DNA of 64,000 bases from NCBI RefSeq assembly GCF_002943565.1, contig NZ_PJCH01000011.1:248001-312000 (forward strand), given 5' to 3'. Below, piece by piece: positions 53,586-63,192 of this stretch. Position 1 is the stretch's first letter; every line of letters begins with the position of its first letter. Both the position numbers and the translations under genes were made by a program. Below the pieces are notes generated by a model. The model saw only the letters and a list, made by a program, of their open reading frames with translations. It was not told where the DNA came from and did no database searches. The stretch is from Hyphococcus luteus. Its GTDB lineage: Bacteria; Pseudomonadota; Alphaproteobacteria; Caulobacterales; Parvularculaceae.

Positions 53586-55286
53586 CTACGCAAGTCCCAC
53601 GATCTGACCATCGGGGCCAAGGCCGATTTCGAGCGCCGCCGGTTTCTTCGGAAGGCCTGGCATGGTCATGATGTCGCCGCAGACCGCCACGACAAAGCCC
53701 GCGCCCGCGGAAAGCCGCGCCTCGCGCACCTCCAGCGTATGGCCCGACGGCGCCCCGAGATTGGTCGGGTCCGTCGAGAAGCTGTATTGCGTTTTGGCGA
53801 TACACACGGGAACGTGACCGAAGCCGAGCTTTTCGAATTCCTTGAGGCTGTTCTCCGCCGCCTTGGAAAGCGAAATCCCGCCCGCGCCGTAAATTTCTTT
53901 CGCCACGGTTTCGATCTTTTTCGCCAGCGGCGCATCGTCGGAATAGATGAACTTGCCTTCGGCCTTATCCTTGTCAAGCTCTTCCTTGACCGCGGTCGCG
54001 AGATCGACAGCGCCCTTGCCGCCTTCGGCCCAGTGCTTCGACAATACGACTTTCACACCCAACTCTTCGCCGAGCTTCTTGATCACCGCGACCTCTTCAT
54101 CCGTATCGTGAATAAAGTGGTTGATGGCGACAACCGGATTGAGGCCGTATTTCTTGAGATTGGTGATGTGGCGCTTGAGATTGACCGAGCCCTTTTCGAC
54201 AGCGCCCGGATTTGCATCGCCGAGATCGCCCTTGGCGACGCCGCCCTGCATTTTAAGAGCGCGCACCGTGGCGACCAGCACCACTGCGTCCGGCCACAGG
54301 CCAGACTGGCGGCATTTGATGTCGAGGAATTTCTCCGCGCCGAGATCGGCGCCGAAGCCGGCTTCGGTCACGACCACGTCGGCGAGTTTCAGCGCCGTCT
54401 TGGTCGCCATCACCGAGTTGCAGCCATGAGCGATGTTTGCGAACGGACCGCCATGGATGAAGGCCGGGTTGTGTTCGATGGTCTGAACGAGGTTCGGCTG
54501 CAGCGCGTCTTTCAGCAGCACCGCCATGGCGCCGTCGGCGCCGATGTCGCCCGCCGTCACCGGCGTCTTGTCGCGCCGCCGCCCGATAATGATCTTCGAC
54601 AGACGATCCTGCAGATCGGCGATGTCGTTGGCGAGACAGAGGATCGCCATGATCTCCGAGGCGACGGTGATGTCGAAGCCGTTCTCGCGGGGCACGCCGT
54701 TGGCGGGGCCGCCAAGACCGATGACGATGTTCCGGAGCGCGCGGTCGTTCATGTCGACGACGCGGCGGAACGCAACGCGGCGCGGGTCGATGTCCTGCTC
54801 GTTACCCCAATAAATGTGATTGTCGATCATCGCCGCGAGCAGCGAATGCGCCGAGGTGATGGCGTGGAAGTCGCCGTTGAAATGAAGGTTGATGTCTTCC
54901 ATGGGAATGACCTGGGCGCGCCCGCCCCCGGCGGCGCCGCCTTTCATCCCGAAGCAGGGCCCGAGCGACGGCTCGCGCAGGCAGACCATGGCGTTGACGC
55001 CGATTTGGTTGAAGCCGTCGGTGACGCCGACGCTGGTCGTCGTCTTGCCCTCGCCCGCGGGGGTCGGCGTGATGGCTGTGACGAGCACCAGCTTGCCGTC
55101 TTTGCGGTCTTTCACCGAATTGATGTAATCGAGCGAGACCTTCGCCTTGAAATGGCCGTAGGGCGCCAGCGCCTCGGGCGGCACGGAAAGGCGTTTTTCC
55201 GCCAAAGGCAGGATCGGATCCATCTTGGCGGCGCGCGCGATTTCAATGTCCGGAGCACCCGGAGCAGGCAGATTATCTTGCGTCAT
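53586..55286 (-). CDS. fhs: Formate-tetrahydrofolate ligase
   Basis: 566-residue ATP-dependent ligase making 10-formyl-THF from formate. P-loop [13 protein letters not shown] is near residue 70, followed by [19 protein letters not shown] and [13 protein letters not shown]. It stands beside the formate dehydrogenase genes, so formate can be either oxidised to CO2 or assimilated as C1 units. A 7-bp inverted repeat precedes it. Confidence 0.97.
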   Translation of the reverse strand: MTQDNLPAPGAPDIEIARAAKMDPILPLAEKRLSVPPEALAPYGHFKAKVSLDYINSVKDRKDGKLVLVTAITPTPAGEGKTTTSVGVTDGFNQIGVNAMVCLREPSLGPCFGMKGGAAGGGRAQVIPMEDINLHFNGDFHAITSAHSLLAAMIDNHIYWGNEQDIDPRRVAFRRVVDMNDRALRNIVIGLGGPANGVPRENGFDITVASEIMAILCLANDIADLQDRLSKIIIGRRRDKTPVTAGDIGADGAMAVLLKDALQPNLVQTIEHNPAFIHGGPFANIAHGCNSVMATKTALKLADVVVTEAGFGADLGAEKFLDIKCRQSGLWPDAVVLVATVRALKMQGGVAKGDLGDANPGAVEKGSVNLKRHITNLKKYGLNPVVAINHFIHDTDEEVAVIKKLGEELGVKVVLSKHWAEGGKGAVDLATAVKEELDKDKAEGKFIYSDDAPLAKKIETVAKEIYGAGGISLSKAAENSLKEFEKLGFGHVPVCIAKTQYSFSTDPTNLGAPSGHTLEVREARLSAGAGFVVAVCGDIMTMPGLPKKPAALEIGLGPDGQIVGLA

Positions 55287-55327
55287 GCGATAAATAGCCG
55301 GATCTCCCGGCCCTCCCTTCTTTTGAT

Positions 55328-55344
55328 TGTATGTATAACATACA
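55328..55344. promoter_or_regulatory. Inverted repeat upstream of fhs
   Basis: TGTATGT-ATA-ACATACA lies between the fdhD stop and the fhs start. It contains the 9-mer TATAACATA that also occurs in the fdsG promoter region (61115-61123). Confidence 0.55.
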
Positions 55345-55345
55345 T

Positions 55346-56155
55346 TTATGGGGCGGCGCGAACAAAACTGTTTCCGTTCCGGCAGTAAAGCGCAATATTT
55401 GCTTCCTTCGCTTTCGCAATTGCGAAGCCCGTGGGGCCCGAAACGCTGGCCACGGCGCGCACGCCGAGGCGCGCCGACTTCTCGATGATTTCATAGGAAC
55501 AGCGGCTCGACATCAACACGAAACCGTCAGCCATCTCCGTCTTGTTTCGGGCGAGTGCGCCGAGAAGTTTGTCGAGGGCGTTGTGGCGGCCGACATCCTC
55601 GCGGGCGAGCAGAATCTCGCCATGGAGCGAGGCCCAGGCTGCGCCGTGCACCGTCTTGGTGAGCTGGTTCAAAGGCTGCCAGTCGCGCAAGGCTCCGAGT
55701 GCGCGAGTAAGCGCATCGGTCGCGAGCGCCATCGCCGTCTCGCTCGTCTTCGGCAGCGTCTCGAAAAAGGTTTCGGCGTTTTCCAGCCCGCAGACGCCGC
55801 AGCCGGCCCGGCCCACGAGATTGCGCCGCTGCTGGCGGATGTCGAGGCGTTCGAGTTTCTCCGGCGCAATGGCGATATGGAGTTCAACCCCGCGTTCGCT
55901 TTGGCGAATGTCGACCGAGGAAATCTCATCCGCCGCATCGACAACGCGCTCGGTCAGCGTGAAGCCGACGGCGAAATCCTCCATGTCGGCGGGCGTCGCC
56001 AGCATAACCGCATAATTGCGCTGGTTATAAACGAAGGCGACCGGGGTTTCTTCCGGCACATGCCATTGTCCGGTTTCGGCGCCGTCCGTGATCGCCGTCT
56101 CGCGTTCGAGCGGCGGCGCGTCGCCGGTCGTCGTGAATGAAATTCCCTTGCTCAT
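55346..56155 (-). CDS. fdhD: Formate dehydrogenase accessory sulfurtransferase FdhD
   Basis: 269 residues. FdhD moves sulfur from a cysteine desulfurase to the bis-MGD cofactor before its insertion into FdsA. The sulfur-carrying motif is the CGVC pair in [10 protein letters not shown], and [16 protein letters not shown] and MSSRCSYEI are also conserved. It follows fdsA in the operon (order fdsG-B-A-fdhD). No fdsD-like small gene is visible after it. Confidence 0.96.
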   Translation of the reverse strand: MSKGISFTTTGDAPPLERETAITDGAETGQWHVPEETPVAFVYNQRNYAVMLATPADMEDFAVGFTLTERVVDAADEISSVDIRQSERGVELHIAIAPEKLERLDIRQQRRNLVGRAGCGVCGLENAETFFETLPKTSETAMALATDALTRALGALRDWQPLNQLTKTVHGAAWASLHGEILLAREDVGRHNALDKLLGALARNKTEMADGFVLMSSRCSYEIIEKSARLGVRAVASVSGPTGFAIAKAKEANIALYCRNGNSFVRAAP

Positions 56156-56169
56156 GCTGATCTTCCCCG

Positions 56170-56194
56170 CTCACCCGACTCAAAGTCGGGTGAG
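56170..56194. other. Strong hairpin between fdsA and fdhD
   Basis: CTCACCCGACT-CAA-AGTCGGGTGAG is an 11-bp perfect stem without a T-run. It may stabilise the fdsGBA message or attenuate fdhD. Confidence 0.6.
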
Positions 56195-56208
56195 TGGACT
56201 AGGAACCA

Positions 56209-59058
56209 TCACTCCGCGGGCTCAACGACGCCGCGCTCAAGGATGCGCCGCAGATCCGGCGTCGTCGCTTCGTATTCTTCCTGCCACTCGGATTTGTGGT
56301 TCGCCGGCGTGATTTCGACGGCGGTCACCTTGTATTCCGGACAGTTTGTCGCCCAGTCGGAGTTCTCGGTGGTCACGATATTCGCCCCGCTCTCCGGATG
56401 GTGGAAGGTGGTGTAAACGACGCCCGGCGCCACGCGCTCGGAAATTTTCGCGCGCAGGGTGGTCTCGCCCTTGCGGCTGCGGATCGACACCCAATGCCCC
56501 TCATGAACGCCGCGCGCCTCGGCGTCCGAGGGGTGAATTTCAAGCACGTCCTCATGATGCCAGTCGCTGTTCTGGGTGCGCCGCGTCTGTGCGCCCACAT
56601 TATATTGCGACAGGATGCGACCCGTCGTCAGGATCAGCGGGAACTTGCGGTTGGCCTGCTCCGTTGTCGGCACATAGTCGGTAAGGACGAAATGCCCCTT
56701 GCCGCGCACGAACTCGCCGATATGCATGACCGGCGTGCCGTCCGGCGCTGCTTCGTTGCAGGGCCACTGAACGCTGCCCTTCTCGTCCAGCATCTTAAAG
56801 GAAACGCCGGCGAAGGTCGGCGTCAGCCGCGCGATCTCGTCCATGATTTGCGACGCGTTTTCATAAGGCATCTTGTAGCCCATGGCTTCGGAAAGCGCGG
56901 CGGTGATGCGCCATTCCTCCATGCCCTGCTGCGGCTTAATCGCCGGGCGCACCCGGTTGATGCGCCGCTCGGCGTTGATGAAAGTGCCGTCCTTTTCGAG
57001 GAAAGACGTGCCCGGTAGGAAGACATGGGCGAAGCGCGCCGTCTCGTTGAGAAAAAGGTCCTGCACGATAAGACATTCGAGCGAGGAGAGCGCCTGCTCC
57101 ACATGGTGCGTGTTGGGATCGGACTGGGCGATGTCCTCGCCCTGCACATACATGCCTTTATATTTGCCGGCGATCGCCTCGTCGAACATGTTCGGGATGC
57201 GGAAGCCGGGTTCGGGATCAAGCTCGACGCCCCAGTCGCCTTCGAACTCGCCGCGCACCGCATCGTCGGCGACGGAGCGGTAACCGGGAAGTTCATGCGG
57301 GAAGGAGCCCATGTCGCAGGAGCCCTGAACATTATTCTGGCCGCGCATGGGATTCACGCCGACGCCGAGCCGGCCGATATTGCCGGTCGCCATGGCGAGG
57401 TTCGCCATGCCCATGACCATGGTCGAGCCCTGGCTGTGCTCGGTGACGCCAAGCCCGTAATAGATCGCGCCGTTGCCGCCAGTGGCGTAAAGCCGCGCGG
57501 CGGCGCGGATGTCTTCGGCCGGAACGCCGGTGATCTTTTCTACATTCTCCGGCGAATTCACCGGGTCGGCGGCGAAGTCGCGCCATTCGGCGAACGAGTC
57601 GTCCTCGCAGCGCGCCTTCACGAATTCCTCATCGACGAGCCCTTCGGTCACCACCACATGGGCGAAGGCGTTGATCAGCGCGACATTGGTGCCGGGCTTC
57701 AATTGCAGATGATAATCCGCCTCGATATGGGGCGTGCGAACGAGATCGATGGCGCGCGGGTCGGCGATGATGAGCTTTGCGCCTTCACGCAGGCGGCGCT
57801 TCATCTGCGAGCCGAAGACGGGGTGCGCCTCGGTCGGGTTGGAGCCGATGACGACGATGACGTCAGCTTCCTCGACGCTGTCGAAATGCTGCGTGCCCGC
57901 GGACGTGCCGAAAGTCTGTTTGAGACCGTAGCCGGTGGGCGAATGGCAGACGCGCGCGCAGGTGTCGGTATTGTTGTTGTGAAACGCCGCGCGGATCAGT
58001 TTCTGGACCAGCCACACCTCTTCATTGGTGCAGCGCGAGGAGGTGATCCCACCGATGGACTTGCGGCCGTATTTGGCCTGGATTTCCTTCAACCGCTTAG
58101 CGGAATAGGCGATCGCCTCTTCCCAGCTCACTTCGCGCCAGGGATCTGTAGTCTTTTCACGGATCATCGGGCTCTTGATGCGGTCCTTATGGGTGGCGTA
58201 GCCCCAGGCGAAGCGGCCCTTGACGCAGGAATGGCCGTGATTGGCCTTGCCGTCCTTATCCGGAACCATCCGGATGACCTGATCGCCTTTTAGCTCCGCC
58301 TTGAAGGAACAGCCGACGCCGCAATAAGCGCAGGTGGTCAGGACCGTGCGATCCGGCACGCCCTCTTCGACCACGGATTTTTCCTGCAGCGTCGCCGTGG
58401 GGCAGGCCTGCACGCAAGCGCCGCAGGAAACGCATTCGGAATCGAAGAAATTAGCGCCGCCGACGGCGACTTTCGAGTTGAAGCCGCGACCTTCGATGGT
58501 CAGCGCCAGCGTGCCCTGCACCTCGTCGCAGGCTCTGACACAGCGCGAACAGACGATGCATTTCGACGGATCGAATTCGAAATAGGGATTGGAGACGTCT
58601 TTGGCCTGACCCAGGTGGTTCTCGCCTTCATAGCCGTAACGCACTTCTCTGAGGCCAACGGCGCCCGCCATATCCTGCAATTCGCAATCGCCATTGTCGG
58701 AACAGGTCAGGCAATCAAGAGGGTGGTCGGAGATGTAAAGCTCCATGACCCCGCGACGCAGCTTCGCCAGCCGGTCGGTCTGGGTATGAATCTTCATGCC
58801 CTCGCGCACCGGCGTCGTGCAGGAAGCGGGCGTTCCTTTGACGCCGTCGATCTCAACGAGACAGAGGCGGCAGGAGCCGAATGATTTCATCATGTCGGTG
58901 GCGCAGAGTTTCGGGATCGAAATGCCGATCTCAGCGGCGGCGCGCATGACGCTCGCGCCTTCCTCCACCTCCACATTGAAGCCGTCGATCTCCACCGTGA
59001 CCTTTTTATCGGTCTTCGGTTTCGGGGTGCCGTAATCTTTTTCTTTCAAGAGGGCCAT
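56209..59058 (-). CDS. fdsA: NAD-dependent formate dehydrogenase alpha (catalytic) subunit
   Basis: 949-residue cytoplasmic molybdoenzyme oxidising formate to CO2. It begins with a 2Fe-2S ferredoxin-like domain (GSCRLCLVEIDG), then 4Fe-4S cysteines (CSRCVRACDEVQG, CVSCGACVQACPT) and the molybdopterin domain with CAYCGVGC. The Mo ligand is probably the Cys in ARVCHSPTGYG (a Cys, not selenocysteine, enzyme). A C-terminal molydop-binding domain follows. 11 bp after fdsB. Confidence 0.97.
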   Translation of the reverse strand: MALLKEKDYGTPKPKTDKKVTVEIDGFNVEVEEGASVMRAAAEIGISIPKLCATDMMKSFGSCRLCLVEIDGVKGTPASCTTPVREGMKIHTQTDRLAKLRRGVMELYISDHPLDCLTCSDNGDCELQDMAGAVGLREVRYGYEGENHLGQAKDVSNPYFEFDPSKCIVCSRCVRACDEVQGTLALTIEGRGFNSKVAVGGANFFDSECVSCGACVQACPTATLQEKSVVEEGVPDRTVLTTCAYCGVGCSFKAELKGDQVIRMVPDKDGKANHGHSCVKGRFAWGYATHKDRIKSPMIREKTTDPWREVSWEEAIAYSAKRLKEIQAKYGRKSIGGITSSRCTNEEVWLVQKLIRAAFHNNNTDTCARVCHSPTGYGLKQTFGTSAGTQHFDSVEEADVIVVIGSNPTEAHPVFGSQMKRRLREGAKLIIADPRAIDLVRTPHIEADYHLQLKPGTNVALINAFAHVVVTEGLVDEEFVKARCEDDSFAEWRDFAADPVNSPENVEKITGVPAEDIRAAARLYATGGNGAIYYGLGVTEHSQGSTMVMGMANLAMATGNIGRLGVGVNPMRGQNNVQGSCDMGSFPHELPGYRSVADDAVRGEFEGDWGVELDPEPGFRIPNMFDEAIAGKYKGMYVQGEDIAQSDPNTHHVEQALSSLECLIVQDLFLNETARFAHVFLPGTSFLEKDGTFINAERRINRVRPAIKPQQGMEEWRITAALSEAMGYKMPYENASQIMDEIARLTPTFAGVSFKMLDEKGSVQWPCNEAAPDGTPVMHIGEFVRGKGHFVLTDYVPTTEQANRKFPLILTTGRILSQYNVGAQTRRTQNSDWHHEDVLEIHPSDAEARGVHEGHWVSIRSRKGETTLRAKISERVAPGVVYTTFHHPESGANIVTTENSDWATNCPEYKVTAVEITPANHKSEWQEEYEATTPDLRRILERGVVEPAE

Positions 59059-59069
59059 TTCGCCTTCTC

Positions 59070-60626
59070 CTACTCCGCCGCCTGTTTGGCGGGCTTGATC
59101 CCGAAATCTTCCGGGAAATGTTTCACAGCGCTCTGCACGGGGATCGGCGTCATGCCGCCCATGGCGCAGAGCGAACCGTCGACCATGAGTTCGCAGAGAT
59201 CTTCGAGCACGTCGACATTCTTGCCGTGCTCGACGCCTTCCTTGATGCGGTCCATGATTTCAACACCGCGCACCGAACCGACGCGGCAGGGCGTGCACTT
59301 GCCGCATGATTCCTCGACGCAGAATTCGAATGCATAACGCGCCTGCTCTAGCAGGTTCACGCTGTCGTCATAAATCACAATGCCGCCATGACCGACGCCC
59401 GCGCCGTTCGCCGCCATGGTCTCGTAATCCATTTCAAGATCGAACAGCCGCGGCGACAAATAGGCGCCTAAGGGGCCGCCGATCTGGACGGCGCGCACCG
59501 GCCGACCGTTGAGCGTCCCGCCGCCGATATCCTCGACCAGTTCGCGCAGCTTGAGGCCGAAAGCGGTCTCGTAAAGCCCGCCATGTTTCACATTGCCGGC
59601 GATCTGGAACGGCATGGTGCCCGTGGACTTGCCCATGCCGTAATCGCGATAGAATTTCGCGCCCTTTTCGAGAATCGCCGGAACCGAGCACAGCGAGATG
59701 ACATTGTGGACGAGCGTCGGCTTGCCGAAGAGCCCTTCGAGCGCCGGCAAAGGCGGCTTGGAGCGCACTTCGCCGCGCTTGCCTTCAAGGCTGTTCAGGA
59801 GCGAGGTCTCCTCACCGCAGATATAAGCGCCGGCGCCGATAAAGACTTCGATGTCGAACGCCTTGCCAGAGCCGCGCACATTCTCGCCGAGCAATCCGGC
59901 CTTGCGGGCGTCCGCGATTGCGTCGTTGAGAACGCGCGCCGCCACCGGATATTCCGACCGCAGATAAATATAGCCTTCCGTAGCGCCGACGGCGACGCCC
60001 GCAATGGTCATGCCCTCGATCAGGATGAAGGGGTCGCCCTCCATGATCATGCGGTCGGCGAAGGTGCCGCTGTCGCCTTCGTCGGCGTTGACGACGATGT
60101 ATTTCTGATCGGCTTCAGCGCCGGCGACGGTGCGCCATTTGATGCCCGCCGGGAAACCGGCGCCGCCGCGCCCGCGCAGGCCCGATTCGAAAACCTCTTC
60201 GCAAATAGCGGCGCTGTCCATTTTGAGCGCCTTGTCGAGACCGGCATTGCCGCCATGCTTTTCATAATCCTCGACCGACAAGGGATCGATGACGCCGCAA
60301 CGCCCGAAGATGAGCCGCGTCTGGTTTTTGAAAAACGGAATCTCTTCGACGGCGCCGACGGACTTTTCGTGTTTTCCGTCGCCCATCACAGCATCGAGGA
60401 GCGAAGCCGTGTCGCCTTCATCGACGGGACCGTAACCAATGCGCTTGCCGTCTTTCTCAACTTCGACAAGCGGCTCGAGCCAGTGCATGCCGCGCGAGCC
60501 GGTGCGCACGATTTTCAGATCAAGCTTGCGCTTGTCCGCTTCCCGGACAAGCGCGTCGGCAAGCTCGTCGGCGCCAAGGGCGACAGCGGCGGAATCCAGC
60601 GGCAGGTAAAGCGTGAGCGCCGTCAT
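59070..60626 (-). CDS. fdsB: NAD-dependent formate dehydrogenase beta (NuoF-like) subunit
   Basis: 518 residues combining an N-terminal thioredoxin-like domain (about 1-110) with a NuoF-like FMN/NAD domain: GLRGRGGAGFPAGIKW, NADEGDSGTFADR, GAYICGEETSLLNSLEG, and the 4Fe-4S ligands in ESCGKCTPCRVG. It passes electrons from FdsA to NAD+. Four-base overlap with fdsG. Confidence 0.96.
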   Translation of the reverse strand: MTALTLYLPLDSAAVALGADELADALVREADKRKLDLKIVRTGSRGMHWLEPLVEVEKDGKRIGYGPVDEGDTASLLDAVMGDGKHEKSVGAVEEIPFFKNQTRLIFGRCGVIDPLSVEDYEKHGGNAGLDKALKMDSAAICEEVFESGLRGRGGAGFPAGIKWRTVAGAEADQKYIVVNADEGDSGTFADRMIMEGDPFILIEGMTIAGVAVGATEGYIYLRSEYPVAARVLNDAIADARKAGLLGENVRGSGKAFDIEVFIGAGAYICGEETSLLNSLEGKRGEVRSKPPLPALEGLFGKPTLVHNVISLCSVPAILEKGAKFYRDYGMGKSTGTMPFQIAGNVKHGGLYETAFGLKLRELVEDIGGGTLNGRPVRAVQIGGPLGAYLSPRLFDLEMDYETMAANGAGVGHGGIVIYDDSVNLLEQARYAFEFCVEESCGKCTPCRVGSVRGVEIMDRIKEGVEHGKNVDVLEDLCELMVDGSLCAMGGMTPIPVQSAVKHFPEDFGIKPAKQAAE

Positions 60627-61081
60627 GATGCGCGCTCCTTCTTCGTCTTCTCGACGACTGCGCCGATTTTATCAGCATTCGCTCGCGCCACAAGCCGATC
60701 GCCGACCATGGCGGACGGCGCACAGGAGCAAAGACCGAGACAATAAACCGGTTCTAACGTTAAATCTTTCGACGCGCTGGTGTCGCCCATTTTCAGCGCG
60801 AATTTCTTTTCGAGCGCCGCGACGAGGGCGCGTCCGCCCGTCGCCTGACAGGCTTCCGCCGCGCACACGCGCACGACCGTTTCGCCTTGCGGCGCGCGCT
60901 TGAAGTCATGGTAAAAACTGATGACACCTTTCACCTCGGCGCGCGTCAGGTTGAACACGTCCGCGGCGACCGCTTCGGTGTCTTCGGGCAAAAACCCGTG
61001 TTCTTTCTGCACGGCGTGAAGCGCAGAGATGAGGCCGCCGGTTTTGCCGACGTATGGTTCTATTATGCTGGCTAGCGTCAC
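60623..61081 (-). CDS. fdsG: NAD-dependent formate dehydrogenase gamma (NuoE-like) subunit
   Basis: 152 residues with the thioredoxin-like 2Fe-2S fold: VRVCAAEACQATGG and YCLGLCSCAPSAMV supply the cysteines. It starts with GTG at 61081. First gene of fdsGBA-fdhD. The 59-bp upstream gap holds an A+T-rich symmetric element. Confidence 0.95.
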   Translation of the reverse strand: MTLASIIEPYVGKTGGLISALHAVQKEHGFLPEDTEAVAADVFNLTRAEVKGVISFYHDFKRAPQGETVVRVCAAEACQATGGRALVAALEKKFALKMGDTSASKDLTLEPVYCLGLCSCAPSAMVGDRLVARANADKIGAVVEKTKKERAS

Positions 61082-61113
61082 TTATCGCTCGATTTGGTGG
61101 CTACAAAGCTGAC

Positions 61114-61126
61114 TTATAACATATAA
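61114..61126. promoter_or_regulatory. A+T-rich symmetric element upstream of fdsG
   Basis: TTATA-ACA-TATAA lies 33 bases before the fdsG start, in the short gap after the LysR-type gene. It shares TATAACATA with the fhs upstream repeat. It could be the -10 region or a regulator site. Confidence 0.4.
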
Positions 61127-61140
61127 TTGCCCAGGCGCCC

Positions 61141-62370
61141 TTATGAAAGAGGGCACAGAGGATGGCGCTTTTGCGAAGCCGCCGCGGCGCCCTGCGCCCG
61201 TACGGCGTCGACCAGCGCTTTTTGGGCTGCGGTGGGACGCCAGTTGCGCCGCATGGTTAATCCTATCAGCCGCGTTACCTGTCCCGCCGGATGCGGGCGC
61301 GAGGCGAGCATGCCCGCCGATTTTTCATAACCAATCTGGAGATCGGAAAGCAGCATCATGCGATTGCTGTTCAACATAAGCACGCGGGCGGCGCTTAGGG
61401 AGTTACACTCAATAACATCTTCCGGCGCCGGAACGCCGAGCCAGGTGAAAAGCGCGTCGAAATGGCGGCGCAAAGGCGATGTGGGGCGCGGCGCAATCCA
61501 TGGATATTTTGCGAAAGCCGTAGCGCCGTCATCGCTTGCAAGTGCGGGATGCCCGGCGCGCATGACGATGGATAAAGGATCTTCGAACAGAGGCTCTTCG
61601 ACAATGTCTTTGACGAGCGGGTTTTCACGCACGGCGCCGATGAGGAAATCGGTTTCGCCGCGCCTGAGGCCGATCAGCAGGTCTTCATAAGCGCCATCAA
61701 GGATTGAAATGCGGTGTTCGGGATAATCGGCGGCGAAGTCCGCCGCGGCGGCCGGCGCCAGATGGGCGCGCGCCAGGGGCATGGCGCCGATCACAGTGGC
61801 GCCTGCCTCCCGGCCGGACAGTTCGCGCAACTCGGCCAGCCCCTGACGCAATTCGCCAAAGGCGAGCCCCGCTTTCAACGCCAGCGCCTCGGCCCGCCTT
61901 GTGGGACGCACCCCATGACTGGTGGCTTCGAAAAGCGGCGCGCCCAGCGCCCGTTCGAGGTCTTTGGCGGAACGGTGAACGGTCGGCGCGGCATAGCCTT
62001 CCGCCTTGGCGGCGTTAGCAAAACCACCATGGCGGATGATGCTGATCAGCGTCTCGAGACGCCGCCCCGACATGGCCCTCAGGAGGCTCGGCGGCGCACC
62101 CTCCCGGCCCGCCGCCTCCCCCAGCCCTTCTTCAAGAAGCGCCAGCGCCGCACGCGCCCGGGGGGCCAGCGCCGCGCCCGCAGGAGTGAGCGCCAGCCTA
62201 TTGTTTTTGCGTTCAAAAAGGGCCGCTTCCGTCCACTTTTCCAGAGCTTTCAAGGCCTGGCTGGCGGCGGGCTGGGTGAGCCCCAGCCGCGCGGCCGCCA
62301 CAGAGACCGACCCCGTGGCCGCGATCTCAGTGAAGATTTTCACCCGCCAGATATTCGGCGCATTCGCCAT
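61141..62370 (-). CDS. LysR-type regulator with two tandem helix-turn-helix domains
   Basis: 409 residues from ATG 62370. HTH 1 (about 8-66) reads VKIFTEIAATGSVSVAAARL, then TQPAASQALKALEKW. HTH 2 (about 103-160) reads RLETLISIIRHGGFANAAKA, then AAPTVHRSAKDLERALG and APLFEATSHGVRPT. A normal LysR ligand-binding domain follows (about 180-395). Ordinary members have one HTH and are 300 residues. It is divergent from ligK, the usual target layout, but also lies directly upstream of fdsG, so either pathway could be its target. Confidence 0.9.
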   Translation of the reverse strand: MANAPNIWRVKIFTEIAATGSVSVAAARLGLTQPAASQALKALEKWTEAALFERKNNRLALTPAGAALAPRARAALALLEEGLGEAAGREGAPPSLLRAMSGRRLETLISIIRHGGFANAAKAEGYAAPTVHRSAKDLERALGAPLFEATSHGVRPTRRAEALALKAGLAFGELRQGLAELRELSGREAGATVIGAMPLARAHLAPAAAADFAADYPEHRISILDGAYEDLLIGLRRGETDFLIGAVRENPLVKDIVEEPLFEDPLSIVMRAGHPALASDDGATAFAKYPWIAPRPTSPLRRHFDALFTWLGVPAPEDVIECNSLSAARVLMLNSNRMMLLSDLQIGYEKSAGMLASRPHPAGQVTRLIGLTMRRNWRPTAAQKALVDAVRAQGAAAASQKRHPLCPLS

Positions 62371-62490
62371 AGTCGATATTACCAAGGCTAGCCATTAGCA
62401 TTTTCTTATATTGCAGGAGGAATTTCAATTGGCCTTTTCGCGCAAGCAGGCCCATGTGGAACGCGAAATCGTAAATCCTGGGAGAACGCC

Positions 62491-63192
62491 ATGGGCGTCG
62501 TCGTCACTAATATCAAACGCACGGATAAAGCGGTCGTAGACGCCTTCGCCGAGGGCAGGTACGGTGTCGCCACGGTGCACGAGGCGCAAGGGCGCAAGGG
62601 CCTGCTCGCCCCGGAAATCGGCCCCATCTATAAAGGCGCCTATGTGGCCGGGACCGCCGTCACGATTTCCGCGCCGCCTTGCGACAACTGGATGATCCAT
62701 GTCGCCGTGGAGCAGTGCCAGCCCGGAGACGTGCTGGTCCTGGCTCCCACCTCTTATTCCGACGCGGGCTATTTCGGCGACCTCCTCGCCACTTCCCTGA
62801 AGGCGCGCGGGGTCAAAGGCTTGATCATCGACGCCGGCGTGCGCGATACGAAAGACCTCACAGAAATGGGCTTTCCGGTCTGGTCGAAATGCGTCTTCAG
62901 CCAGGGCACGGTGAAAGAAACTCTCGGCAGCGTGAACATTCCGGTGGTCTGCGCCGGCGCGCATGTGAACCCGGGCGATCTCATCATCGCCGATGATGAC
63001 GGCGTCGTGGTGGTCTCGAAGGAAGAAGCCGCCGACGTCCTCAAAAAATCTCACGAGCGCGAAGCCAACGAGGAATCGAAACGCCAGCGCCTCGCCGCCG
63101 GCGAGCTTGGCCTCGACATCTACAAGATGCGCGAGCGTCTCGAAGAAAAGGGCCTCAAATATATCGACCAGAAGGATTACCAGAAATCATGA
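62491..63192 (+). CDS. ligK: 4-carboxy-4-hydroxy-2-oxoadipate aldolase
   Basis: 233-residue RraA-like class II aldolase of the protocatechuate 4,5-cleavage pathway, splitting CHA into pyruvate and oxaloacetate. Typical features are [17 protein letters not shown], the metal/substrate motif [11 protein letters not shown] and the C-terminal [18 protein letters not shown] 62491 follows GGGAGA. A strong AGGAGG further upstream (62416-62421) serves a possible short leader frame. Translationally coupled to the tautomerase gene. Confidence 0.9.
   Translation: MGVVVTNIKRTDKAVVDAFAEGRYGVATVHEAQGRKGLLAPEIGPIYKGAYVAGTAVTISAPPCDNWMIHVAVEQCQPGDVLVLAPTSYSDAGYFGDLLATSLKARGVKGLIIDAGVRDTKDLTEMGFPVWSKCVFSQGTVKETLGSVNIPVVCAGAHVNPGDLIIADDDGVVVVSKEEAADVLKKSHEREANEESKRQRLAAGELGLDIYKMRERLEEKGLKYIDQKDYQKS

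Noticed and set aside
53547-55388. 613-codon plus-strand frame opposite fhs
   Set aside because: Antisense shadow. fhs on the minus strand is unambiguous.
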